Origin: Bacteroidia bacterium
GTDB lineage: Bacteria > Bacteroidota > Bacteroidia > Flavobacteriales > Flavobacteriaceae
DNA: 64,000 nt
Reading direction: 5' to 3'
Assembly: GCA_030428865.1 (NCBI GenBank)
Contig: JAUIEK010000006.1
Location: forward strand, 1-64,000
The notes under the pieces are model-generated. The model saw only the letters and a list, made by a program, of their open reading frames with translations, made no database searches and was not told where the DNA came from. Every line of letters starts with the position of its first letter. Positions within the stretch are counted from its first letter, which is position 1. Below, piece after piece: positions 20,683 to 30,334 of the stretch. Position numbers and translations under genes: made by a program.

Positions 20683-20979
20683 ATGTTTGTACGCATAGTA
20701 AAAATGAGTTTTCATTTGGATAAAATAGAAGAATTTTTATCCATTTTTGATGATAAAAAACATTTAATACGAAATAGTGATGGTTGTCGTTTTCTGGAAT
20801 TGTACCAGGATAAAAATCAAAAAAACATATTTTTTACCTACAGCTTTTGGGAAACCAATCAAGATTTAGAGAATTATCGAAACTCAGATTTGTTTAAAGA
20901 AGTATGGAGTAAAACCAAAACTCTATTCAATAATAAGCCCGAAGCTTGGAGTGTAGATAAAATAACTTCATTATCTTAA
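20683..20979 (+). CDS. Antibiotic biosynthesis monooxygenase (ABM)-fold protein
   Basis: Small ORF with C-RFLELYQD... FTYSFWE ABM pattern. Confidence 0.75.
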   Translation: MFVRIVKMSFHLDKIEEFLSIFDDKKHLIRNSDGCRFLELYQDKNQKNIFFTYSFWETNQDLENYRNSDLFKEVWSKTKTLFNNKPEAWSVDKITSLS

Positions 20980-20985
20980 GAAACT

Positions 20986-21705
20986 ATGTTCCCTATTTTA
21001 AAGAAAGAGTTTCATGCATTTTTCTCTTCGCCTATAGCTTATTTGGTAATAGGTATTTTTTTACTAATAAACGGGCTTTTTCTTTGGATTTTTGATGATA
21101 ATTTCAACATCTTATACGCAGGTTATGCAGACATAAATAACTTTTTTTACTTATCACCTTGGGTTTTCCTGCTTCTTGCTCCAGCTATAACCATGCGAAT
21201 GTTTTCTGATGAATTATCTAGCGGAACAATAGAAACACTACTTACCAAACCGCTTACACTCTGGCAAATTGTGTTCGGAAAATTTTTAGCTTGCCTATTA
21301 TTAATCGTGATCACAATTGCTCTTACGTTTGTTTATGTTTACTCAGTGTACCAACTAGGCAACCCACCAGGAAATATTGACTTAGGCAGTGCATTAGGAT
21401 CATACATAGGATTGCTATTGCTAGCATCATCATACATTTCCATAGGTTTGTTTGCTTCTACTCTTTCTAAAAATCAAATCATAGCTTTTTTACTAAGTAT
21501 GCTCATCATCTTTGTTGGCTATTATGGTTTTGATGCACTTTTTCGTTTACTAAGAAGTGATCTCTACTTTATACAAAGTATAGGTTTTAATGAACATTAC
21601 AAAAGTTTAAGTAAAGGCGTTATCGATAGCCGAGATATTATGTACTTCTTGTCAGTTATTTTTTTCTTTTTATTTCTTACCAAAATCCAACTAAAAAATG
21701 TTTAA
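20986..21705 (+). CDS. gldF: Gliding motility-associated ABC transporter permease GldF
   Basis: ABC-2 permease (ITMRMFSDELSSGTIETLLTKPLT), immediately upstream of and overlapping gldG. Confidence 0.92.
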   Translation: MFPILKKEFHAFFSSPIAYLVIGIFLLINGLFLWIFDDNFNILYAGYADINNFFYLSPWVFLLLAPAITMRMFSDELSSGTIETLLTKPLTLWQIVFGKFLACLLLIVITIALTFVYVYSVYQLGNPPGNIDLGSALGSYIGLLLLASSYISIGLFASTLSKNQIIAFLLSMLIIFVGYYGFDALFRLLRSDLYFIQSIGFNEHYKSLSKGVIDSRDIMYFLSVIFFFLFLTKIQLKNV

Positions 21706-23347
21706 AAAAGGGAAAAATATATTCTTAGTTTTTGGCATTTTACTCATAATGAATGTAGTTTTTCAATCATTCTATTTCAGACTTGATTTAACTCATGATA
21801 AACGCTACACAGTTACTGACGTTACAGCTAATTTGCTAAAACAAGTTGATGAAAAGTTATTTGTTTCAGTTTATTTAGAGGGCGATTTTCCTGCAGAATT
21901 TAATAGACTGCAAATTGAAACCAGACAGTTTTTAGAAGAACTACAAACTAAAAATAGCAACTTAATTATTGAGTTTATCAATCCTAACGATAAACGAGAA
22001 GAGTTAATTTCCAAAGGAATGACGCCTAGTCAACTCACAGTAGAAGAAAACGGAAAACTTTCAAACGCTATTATTTTTCCTTGGGCTGAACTGACTTACC
22101 AAAACAAAACTGAAAACGTTTCCTTATTGCCACTGGGCATCATGCAATCTCAAGAACAGCAAATGCAGAATGCTATCGAAAACCTTGAGTATTCTTTTAC
22201 AAATGCTGTCAATAATTTAGTAGTTGAAAGTGCAAAAAAAATTGCTGTATTAACAGGCAATGGAGAGTTAGAAGATATCTATTTATATAGCTTATTAAAT
22301 GAGGTTACTAAAAAACATTTCTTGGCGAAATTCACCTTAGATTCTGTTGCCTCAAATCCTCAAAAAACATTAAACGATTTAGCTAATTTCGATTTAGCAA
22401 TCATTGCTAAACCTACTCAAAAATTTACAGAGAAAGAAAAATTAGTATTGGATCAATTTATAATGAAAGGAGGCAAAACACTTTGGATGATTGATAATGT
22501 GCAAGCAGATACAGATAGCCTTTACACAAATGATAAAATATTAGCATACTCCAGAGACCTAAACATAACCGATTTGTTATTCAGCTACGGAGTTCGTATC
22601 AATTCAGTTTTAATACAAGATTTATATAGCGCCAAACTCGCGTTAGCCACAGGGAATATAGGCAACCAACCTCAATTTCAAAATCTTCCTTGGTTTTTCC
22701 ATCCGCTAGTAAATGGAAATCCTTATCATTCTATTACTAAAAATGTAGCCCCTGTCAGGTTACAATTTACCAATCCTATTGACACTTTAGAAAACGATAT
22801 CAATAAAATTCCTTTGCTTGTTAGTTCTCCGCTTACAAAAAAAATTGGCGTACCTTCTTTTATAGAATTGCAAAGTATTGCAAACGAACCCAAGCAAGAA
22901 GAATACAATTCTGGACATCAATTATTTGCTGTTTTATTGCAAGGAAATTTTACATCAAACTACAACAATCGAATTAAACCTTTTAACCTTAACGCTTTCA
23001 CCGAAAAAAGTGAACTAAATAAAATGATTGTAATAGCTGACGGTGATGTAGGTAAAAATCAAATTTCAAAAAGAAAACCAGTTGATTTGTCTTATGATAA
23101 ATGGACAAACGAGCAATTTGGGAACAAAGAATTTCTATTAAATTCCATTGATTATCTTTTGGACGATACAGGAATTATATCGCTAAGAAATAAAACTTTA
23201 AAAATCAACTTACTAAACAAACAAAAAGCGTTTACAGAAAAACGCTATTGGCAATTTTTAAATACACTTCTACCACTTATTCTCTTATTTTGTTTTGGAT
23301 TTACAATTAATTATAGGAGAAGAAAAAAATATCGTAGTCCTTTTTAA
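21698..23347 (+). CDS. gldG: Gliding motility-associated ABC transporter substrate-binding protein GldG
   Basis: RLDLTHDKRYTVTDVT N-terminus, C-terminal TM with RRRKKYRSPF; overlaps gldF. Confidence 0.92.
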   Translation: MFKKGKNIFLVFGILLIMNVVFQSFYFRLDLTHDKRYTVTDVTANLLKQVDEKLFVSVYLEGDFPAEFNRLQIETRQFLEELQTKNSNLIIEFINPNDKREELISKGMTPSQLTVEENGKLSNAIIFPWAELTYQNKTENVSLLPLGIMQSQEQQMQNAIENLEYSFTNAVNNLVVESAKKIAVLTGNGELEDIYLYSLLNEVTKKHFLAKFTLDSVASNPQKTLNDLANFDLAIIAKPTQKFTEKEKLVLDQFIMKGGKTLWMIDNVQADTDSLYTNDKILAYSRDLNITDLLFSYGVRINSVLIQDLYSAKLALATGNIGNQPQFQNLPWFFHPLVNGNPYHSITKNVAPVRLQFTNPIDTLENDINKIPLLVSSPLTKKIGVPSFIELQSIANEPKQEEYNSGHQLFAVLLQGNFTSNYNNRIKPFNLNAFTEKSELNKMIVIADGDVGKNQISKRKPVDLSYDKWTNEQFGNKEFLLNSIDYLLDDTGIISLRNKTLKINLLNKQKAFTEKRYWQFLNTLLPLILLFCFGFTINYRRRKKYRSPF

Positions 23348-23460
23348 CTTTTCTAAGTCTAAGCTGAAATCAACAGTTCGTTCAAAATGTTGATAACTCT
23401 ATTTTTAGAATTATTAAATTCGAATATCTTTGTAACTCAACTTTTATTTGAAAAATTACC

Positions 23461-24576
23461 ATGAAATTTATCGTATCAAGCTCTCAATTATTAAAGCAGT
23501 TACAAGTTTTAGGAGGAGTTATTAATAGTAATAATACGTTGCCTATTTTAGATAATTTTCTATTTGAATTATCTGAAAATCAGCTAAAAGTATCTGCTTC
23601 TGATCTAGAAACTACCATGAGCGCTGTAGTAGAAGTAGAGTCTGATAGCGAAGGAGCTGTAGCCGTTTCTGCTCGATTGTTGCTAGATACGCTAAAAACA
23701 TTTCCAGATCAGCCGTTAACTTTTAAAACAGAAGGAGATAGTACCATAGAAATTAGTTCAGATCAAGGTAAATATGACATGGCTTATTTTTCTGGAGAGG
23801 AGTTTCCAAAAGCTGTTTCTTTGCCATCACCTAGTACTACTGTTATTCCTTCACACGTGTTAGCTACTGCAATTTCTAAAACTATTTTTGCAGCAGGAAA
23901 TGATGATTTACGACCTGTAATGAGTGGTGTATTTTTTCAGTTTAGCACAGATAATTTAACTTTTGTTGCTACGGATGCTCATAAATTGGTTAAATATACA
24001 CGAACAGATGTTACGGCTAATGAAAGTGCGGAGTTTATTATGCCTAAGAAACCTCTTAATCTTTTAAAAGGAATTTTAGGAAATGATGAAGATGTAACTA
24101 TTGAATACAATGATGCTAATGCAAAATTCACCTTTGAGAATTTTGTACTTATCTGCCGTTTAATTGATGGGAAATATCCAAACTACGAGGCTGTTATTCC
24201 AAAAGAAAATCCGAATAAATTAACGGTAGATAGAGCCTCTTTTTTAAATTCTGTAAAACGTGTTTCTATCTTCTCTAGTAAAACTACGCATCAAATTCGT
24301 CTTAAAATGGCAGGAACCGAGCTTAATATTTCTGCTGAAGATTTAGATTTTTCTAACAAGGCGGAAGAACGCTTAAGTTGTGATTACCAAGGAGACGATA
24401 TGCAAATTGGCTTTAACTCACGCTTTTTAAGCGAAATGCTAAACAACTTAGATTCGGATAACGTATTGATTGAAATGTCTCTACCAAACCGAGCTGGAAT
24501 TTTAACTCCTATTGATGGTACAGAAGACGGCGAACAAGTAACTATGCTTGTGATGCCAGTGATGTTGAATAACTAG
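23461..24576 (+). CDS. dnaN: DNA polymerase III beta subunit
   Basis: MKFIVSSSQLLKQLQVLGGVI, NNTLPILDNFLFE, C-terminal VMPVMLNN. Confidence 0.97.
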   Translation: MKFIVSSSQLLKQLQVLGGVINSNNTLPILDNFLFELSENQLKVSASDLETTMSAVVEVESDSEGAVAVSARLLLDTLKTFPDQPLTFKTEGDSTIEISSDQGKYDMAYFSGEEFPKAVSLPSPSTTVIPSHVLATAISKTIFAAGNDDLRPVMSGVFFQFSTDNLTFVATDAHKLVKYTRTDVTANESAEFIMPKKPLNLLKGILGNDEDVTIEYNDANAKFTFENFVLICRLIDGKYPNYEAVIPKENPNKLTVDRASFLNSVKRVSIFSSKTTHQIRLKMAGTELNISAEDLDFSNKAEERLSCDYQGDDMQIGFNSRFLSEMLNNLDSDNVLIEMSLPNRAGILTPIDGTEDGEQVTMLVMPVMLNN

Positions 24577-24599
24577 ATTTACGAAAAACAATATGTGAT

Positions 24600-24632
24600 A
24601 AAAAAAGCGACAATAATTATTGTCGCTTTTTT
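24600..24632. terminator. Bidirectional terminator between dnaN and the TlpA-like gene
   Basis: AAAAAAAGCGACAATAATTATTGTCGCTTTTTT. Confidence 0.85.
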
Positions 24633-24634
24633 AT

Positions 24635-25348
24635 TTACTTTTCCCCTAACAAAATCTTTACGTCTGCTTCGAGTTTTTTATAATTTAATTCATGAGCCAT
24701 TTCCTTTGTTATAATTGTGGGATTTCCTTGCTTATCAACAGATTTTCCAGGAACAGTACCTCCACCAGTCATTTCAACTATTTTTCTATCTTTATTTACC
24801 AAGTAATTGATGGGTGTGGCTTTTACAAGATGTTTAAACCCAGAAAAAGAATACGGGTCTTTATAAGTATTGTTTTTATTTTCCTCTTCTGGCAAATACA
24901 CTAACTGTATTTTATTGTGATATTCATCTTTTACTTTTTCTAGTTTTTCTTTACTATCTGCATTTAACAAAATAAATGAAACTTGATCATGGTATTTCTC
25001 TACAATATCATTTAACGCAGGTATTTCTGCAACACAAGGAGCACAACCTCTTCCTCCTACTTGTAAAAAAATAGGCTTATCTATTTTCTTTGTGTTTACA
25101 ATATTTCCATTGACTGTTGTAAACTGATAATCTTTTATATAACTGCTCTTAACAAGAGCAAATATAGAATCGCTAAGGTATTGAGATAACGCTTCTTCGT
25201 TTCCTTTCTTAAACAACTCCATTCCCTTGTCCCGGTAATACTTAATTTTCTCTCCAGAATCTGCATAATATCTTTTCTCTTCTTTTTTCTGACAAGAGAC
25301 TGATAAAATTACTCCTAAAATTAAAACGATTGATTGGATGGTTTTCAT
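24635..25348 (-). CDS. TlpA/thioredoxin-fold lipoprotein
   Basis: Lipobox SVSC; redox motif GRGCAPCVAEIPALNDI. Confidence 0.8.
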   Translation of the reverse strand: MKTIQSIVLILGVILSVSCQKKEEKRYYADSGEKIKYYRDKGMELFKKGNEEALSQYLSDSIFALVKSSYIKDYQFTTVNGNIVNTKKIDKPIFLQVGGRGCAPCVAEIPALNDIVEKYHDQVSFILLNADSKEKLEKVKDEYHNKIQLVYLPEEENKNNTYKDPYSFSGFKHLVKATPINYLVNKDRKIVEMTGGGTVPGKSVDKQGNPTIITKEMAHELNYKKLEADVKILLGEK

Positions 25349-25474
25349 TGGTTACAGATTTTTAATAGATCACGATTTTACAAATATTTTTAATTAGAAT
25401 TTATAATAAAATCCATCTTTAATATAATATTAACGTATTTCATATATTTATGTCTCACAAAAAGTAATGGCTTA

Positions 25475-26059
25475 TTGAATCTTCTTGCTCATCTATATTT
25501 GTCTACTAATAATACACAAGTTATCATTGGCAATTTTGCTGCAGACGGTATCAAGGGAAAAAACTTGAGCCTATATAGCACAGATATGCAAAAAGGCATT
25601 CGACTTCATAGACAAATTGATTTTTTTACCGATAATCATCCAATTGTAAAACAAAGTAAAAGGCGTTTACACAAACGATACAGACACTATAAAGGAATTA
25701 TTATTGATATTTTCTACGATCATTTCTTAGCAAAAAACTGGAAAGAATATTCTGTAATTCCTTTTGATGTCTATATACATTCTATGTATGATTTATTGAC
25801 AAATCAAATTGAGCTACTTCCTGAGAAAATACGGAATATGATTCCGCACATGATTCACCAAAATTGGTTATACAACTATCAATATCTAGAGGGAATACAA
25901 GAGACTCTAAATGGTATGAATTACAGAAGCAATAATCAATCACAAATGCATCTGGCGGTAGAAGATCTAACCTCTTTTTATTCTGATTTTGAAACGGACT
26001 TTACACTCTTTTTTCCTGACTTAATTGCTTTTGTTAAAGAAAAAAACAAAACCTTTTGA
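25475..26059 (+). CDS. Acyl carrier protein phosphodiesterase-like (DUF479/AcpH)
   Basis: MNLLAHLYLS...GNFAADGIKG, DIFYDHFLAKNW. TTG start. Confidence 0.85.
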   Translation: MNLLAHLYLSTNNTQVIIGNFAADGIKGKNLSLYSTDMQKGIRLHRQIDFFTDNHPIVKQSKRRLHKRYRHYKGIIIDIFYDHFLAKNWKEYSVIPFDVYIHSMYDLLTNQIELLPEKIRNMIPHMIHQNWLYNYQYLEGIQETLNGMNYRSNNQSQMHLAVEDLTSFYSDFETDFTLFFPDLIAFVKEKNKTF

Positions 26060-26151
26060 TAACCAAATACATAACTCTTCTTTAACAAAGAATCTTTATC
26101 ATCCACGAAAATTAATAATTATCTTTGTTGTCATTAACGATAGTTTGTTTG

Positions 26152-27975
26152 ATGAAAAAAGTATTACATATCCTCATTTTATTTTTTATATCCACGGCTT
26201 TATATAGCCAAGTAGAAAAACCTATTGGAATTAATCTAACTCCTGTATATGATTACTCCACTGAATATGTTTTTACAGATGCTTTTAAACAAGCGCGTAG
26301 ATGGATTGCTTTTAATGCTGATGGTACAGGAGGTTGGGAAAATCCAATATCTGTTCCCCTGAATGAAAATGGTTATCCTTTAGAAATTCCTTACGATAAC
26401 GGAGTTGATGCTCCACAAGCGGTAAGAACCTTGCTAGTTTGGGAAAATTACGGAAGCAATTTTGCCCCACAAGGACAATATCGATTAAAAGCTAGCGGAA
26501 CAGGAACAATCAGGCTAAGAGGTGGTGCTTCTGGAACTTATCAAACTCCAGTAGATATTTTAGTAGATGTATCTGGTGGAGTAATGCTCGAAATTTTAGA
26601 ATCATCCGCTTCAGATTCTATACATGATATTAATTTTGTACTTCCAGATTATGTAGACACTTACGAAACACAAGAATTTACAGATGAACTACTAACTTTC
26701 TTAGAAGATTTTCAGCTCATTCGTTTTATGGACTGGGCAGAAACTAATTTTTCTACTGTTTCTAGCTGGAGCGATAGAAACACAAAAACCAATTACTCCC
26801 AATCTTTAGATAACGGTGTTGCGTGGGAGTACGCTATTGATCTTTGTAATCTTACAGGGAAAGATGCTTGGATAAACGTACCACATTTAGCAGATGACAA
26901 TTACATACAAGAACTAGCCACATTATTTAGAGAAAATTTAAATCCAGATTTAAAAATATATCTAGAATATAGCAATGAACTTTGGAATACTTCATTTGAT
27001 CAATATTGGGATGTTGCTGAACGTGCTGAGCAATTAGGTTATACAGGTGAGTCTTGGGAAAGAGCTTGGAAATATACAGCAAAACGATCTGCAGATGTAT
27101 TTTTCATTTTCGAATCTGTATTTACTAATGATGCCGACCGAATTGTTAAAATTATGCCTTCACAAGCAAACGTAACAGATGGTTGGTTATCAAATCAATT
27201 AATGCAATATTTTCAAGATCCTCAATACAATCCAAATCAAGTAACTGTTGATGCAATTGCTATTGCTCCATACTTTGCAGGCAGCATAGCAGATGCCATT
27301 GTAGAAAATGGAGAAGTAGAAAGCATAGAAGTTTCTGAAATTGTAACTCGCATGAGCAACTCTTTAGCAGAAAGTTATCAGTATATGATTGACAACAAAC
27401 AAGTTGCCGATAATTACAATTTACGTCTTATAACTTACGAAGGAGGACAACATTTAGTAGGTGTAGGAAATAATATTAGCATTCAAACACTTACAGACAA
27501 ATTAATTGCAGCCAACAGACATCCTGAAATGCAAAACATGTATTGTGCTTACTTTAATAGATGGTACGAAATTTCAGGAGATTTATTTACACATTTTTCT
27601 TCTCATAGAATAGCTTCTAATTATGGTAGCTGGGGAATAAAAGAGCATTTTGATGACACATCAAATTATAAATATCAAGCATTAATTAATTGTGTCTTTT
27701 CAGATAATACTCTTAGTACTGATGATCCTCAAAACGAAGATACTACAACTGTATTTCCTAATCCTTCATCAAACGGAAACTTTACCATTAACCATAACTT
27801 ACAGGGAACTCTAAATATAAAAGTGTATGATGTCAATGGAAGAGAAATCACTACGGAAATTACTTCATCTTCAGAAAACAGTTTTACAATACACGTAAAA
27901 CAAAAAGGTATCTTTTTTATAAAAATTGTAACTTCATCTCAAAAATCGGTTTCAAAAACAATTGTACGATACTAA
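26152..27975 (+). CDS. Secreted putative glycoside hydrolase-like protein with T9SS type A sorting domain
   Basis: Signal peptide; IYLEYSNELWN and ITYEGGQHL resemble clan-A GH acid/base and nucleophile regions; C-terminal VFPNPSSNGNFTI...KTIVRY T9SS CTD. ATG at 26152 preferred. Confidence 0.75.
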   Translation: MKKVLHILILFFISTALYSQVEKPIGINLTPVYDYSTEYVFTDAFKQARRWIAFNADGTGGWENPISVPLNENGYPLEIPYDNGVDAPQAVRTLLVWENYGSNFAPQGQYRLKASGTGTIRLRGGASGTYQTPVDILVDVSGGVMLEILESSASDSIHDINFVLPDYVDTYETQEFTDELLTFLEDFQLIRFMDWAETNFSTVSSWSDRNTKTNYSQSLDNGVAWEYAIDLCNLTGKDAWINVPHLADDNYIQELATLFRENLNPDLKIYLEYSNELWNTSFDQYWDVAERAEQLGYTGESWERAWKYTAKRSADVFFIFESVFTNDADRIVKIMPSQANVTDGWLSNQLMQYFQDPQYNPNQVTVDAIAIAPYFAGSIADAIVENGEVESIEVSEIVTRMSNSLAESYQYMIDNKQVADNYNLRLITYEGGQHLVGVGNNISIQTLTDKLIAANRHPEMQNMYCAYFNRWYEISGDLFTHFSSHRIASNYGSWGIKEHFDDTSNYKYQALINCVFSDNTLSTDDPQNEDTTTVFPNPSSNGNFTINHNLQGTLNIKVYDVNGREITTEITSSSENSFTIHVKQKGIFFIKIVTSSQKSVSKTIVRY

Positions 27976-27987
27976 ACTTTTCCTTAG

Positions 27988-29241
27988 ATGAAAAAATTAC
28001 TCCGCTTTTTAGGAACCCTTCTGCTTGTGTTACTTGTAGTTGTTGGTATTCTTTTCATTATTCACAACGAACCCTTACCTAAAGGTGAAGCCGGAGAAAA
28101 AGCTGAAGCATTAACCAAAAAAATGGCAAAAGCAATGAACTACGAAGCTTTTGAATCAGCAGAAGTATTAGAATGGGGTTTTCGAGATAAAAATTATTAC
28201 AAATGGAATAAAAAAGAAGGAATAGTATATATACAACTAGAAAACGAAGCAATTCAATTAAACCTAAACGATTATTCTAAAAGTATTCCTAATAATACTA
28301 AACTAATTGAGAAAGCCGTAAAAAATTTCAACAATGATAGTTTTTGGCTCGTTGCTCCCTACAAAATTTTTGATGAAGGTGTAGAACGAAAATATGTAAA
28401 CTACAACAATCAAGATGCGCTCTTAGTAACCTATACATCTGGAGGTACTACTCCTGGTGATTCGTATCTGTGGATTTTAGACACTACTTATATTCCTAAA
28501 AGCTATAAAATGTGGGTTGACATTATTCCTATTGGAGGTATTGGAGCCACATGGTCTGAATGGGAAAACACAGAATCAGGAGTCAAATTGCCAACAAATC
28601 ATAAGCTTTCTTTATTTGGTTTGGAACTTGGCATGGGAGATGTAAAGGCATCCAATCCAAAAGCTGACGAGTTAGCAAATAACATCTTGCAAGCAATAAA
28701 ACACGAGGCTTATAAAAATACACGCTATCTAGAATGGAGTTTTGCAGAGAAAAGATTTTTTAAATGGGATAAAAAAAATCATGTTATAGATGTAAAATGG
28801 GACGATAATCATGTTGTGCTACATCCTAACAACATGGAAAAAAGTACTGCTTACATTAACGAGAAAGAAGTAAAAAACGAGGCTTTAACAAAAAGAGCTT
28901 TAGATATTTTTAACAACGACAGTTTTTGGCTCGTTGCTCCTCACAAGCTATTTGAGCCTGGTATTATTAGAAGCATTACAAAAATTGACGGAAAAGAAGC
29001 ATTACAAGTAAAATATACACAAGGCGGTAGCACTCCTGGAGATTCTTATATTTGGTTGTTAAATGATAGCAATTACATCCCTGAAAGTTATAAAATGTAT
29101 GTTCCTAGTATGAAAATGAATGGAACTTCAGCAACTTGGGAAGATTGGATTAAAACAGAATCAGGAACTTTATTACCTAAATCTCATAAATTTTCTAATG
29201 GTAGAACATTGAGTATGGGAGATGTTAAAGGATATAATTAA
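27988..29241 (+). CDS. Membrane-anchored conserved hypothetical with internal tandem duplication
   Basis: N-terminal TM; two ~190-aa halves sharing NNDSFWLVAP, GG(T/S)TPGDSY, ESG-LP-(N/S)HK. Confidence 0.85.
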   Translation: MKKLLRFLGTLLLVLLVVVGILFIIHNEPLPKGEAGEKAEALTKKMAKAMNYEAFESAEVLEWGFRDKNYYKWNKKEGIVYIQLENEAIQLNLNDYSKSIPNNTKLIEKAVKNFNNDSFWLVAPYKIFDEGVERKYVNYNNQDALLVTYTSGGTTPGDSYLWILDTTYIPKSYKMWVDIIPIGGIGATWSEWENTESGVKLPTNHKLSLFGLELGMGDVKASNPKADELANNILQAIKHEAYKNTRYLEWSFAEKRFFKWDKKNHVIDVKWDDNHVVLHPNNMEKSTAYINEKEVKNEALTKRALDIFNNDSFWLVAPHKLFEPGIIRSITKIDGKEALQVKYTQGGSTPGDSYIWLLNDSNYIPESYKMYVPSMKMNGTSATWEDWIKTESGTLLPKSHKFSNGRTLSMGDVKGYN

Positions 29242-30323
29242 TGAATTCAAAAATTATTGCTAACGGAATTTTAAGGGCTCTTGCCGTTATAACAGGCGTC
29301 TGTATTTTATTGTATTTTTTATACATCATACAATCTGTAATTATTTATATCCTTATTTCTGGTGTTTTGGCATTAATGGCAAGACCCATAATTCTATTCT
29401 TCAGGAAAAGATTAAGATTTCCCAATACATTGGCAGTAATTACAACAATGATTTTCTTCGTAGGCTTTTTTAGTACGTTAATTGGGCTTTTCATACCACT
29501 AATCATCGAGCAAAGTGAAAATCTATCATTACTACAAACAAAAGAGTTAGAAGAAGACATAGAAACTGTAATTATTCAGGTTAATGATTTTTTAGAGGCC
29601 AAAAACATCAATTTATTGAGTGAGTTACAAAGTTCCGACATTGTTTCTAATCTCAAATCAATTCCTAATGCGCTTAATTCAGTATTAAGTGCTTTTGGAT
29701 CTTTTAGTATTGGTTTTTTCTCCGTTTTATTTATTTCTTTCTTTTTTATGAAAGATCGAAAATTACTAAAAACAGCTATTCTAACAATAATTCCAAAAGG
29801 AACAGAGAATCGATTTTCAGATTCTATTGAAAAAATAAACAATCTATTGTCTAGATATTTTATCGGAATTTTATTTCAAATTTCGATTCTATTTGTTTTT
29901 TACACTATTACACTATTAATTTTTGATGTATCTAATGCTTTTGTAATTGCTTTTCTCTGTGCATTAGTAAATATCATCCCTTATATTGGTCCACTTATTG
30001 GAGCTTTTATAATGAGTGTTCTTACTATGACAAGTCATCTTGGTCAAGATTTTCAAACTGAAATATTGCCTACAACATTGTATGTAATGATTGGGTATTT
30101 TATTGCGCAACTAGTAGACAATTTCTTCAGTCAGCCTTTTATTTTCTCTAAATCTGTAAAATCACATCCGTTAGAAATTTTCTTAGTAATTATTATTGCT
30201 GGTCTTTTAATGGGGCCGATAGGAATGATCATAGCAGTTCCTTCATACACAGCTATAAAAGTTATTTTAAAAGAATTTTTATCTGAAAACAAAATTGTAA
30301 ATTCTTTGACCAAAGATTTATAA
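29241..30323 (+). CDS. AI-2E family transporter (YdiK/PerM-like)
   Basis: Multi-TM; FLCALVNIIPYIGPLIGA and FIFSKSVKSHPLEIFLVIIIAG motifs. Confidence 0.92.
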   Translation: MNSKIIANGILRALAVITGVCILLYFLYIIQSVIIYILISGVLALMARPIILFFRKRLRFPNTLAVITTMIFFVGFFSTLIGLFIPLIIEQSENLSLLQTKELEEDIETVIIQVNDFLEAKNINLLSELQSSDIVSNLKSIPNALNSVLSAFGSFSIGFFSVLFISFFFMKDRKLLKTAILTIIPKGTENRFSDSIEKINNLLSRYFIGILFQISILFVFYTITLLIFDVSNAFVIAFLCALVNIIPYIGPLIGAFIMSVLTMTSHLGQDFQTEILPTTLYVMIGYFIAQLVDNFFSQPFIFSKSVKSHPLEIFLVIIIAGLLMGPIGMIIAVPSYTAIKVILKEFLSENKIVNSLTKDL

Positions 30324-30334
30324 AAAATAATTCT

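Noticed and set aside
19852-20979. Possible halogenase/antibiotic biosynthesis cluster (chlorinase-fluorinase family plus antibiotic monooxygenase)
   Set aside because: Both families are mostly housekeeping (SAM hydrolase, ABM fold), and the phoH-DUF62-ABM-gldFG arrangement looks like ordinary flavobacterial synteny; no other biosynthetic genes.
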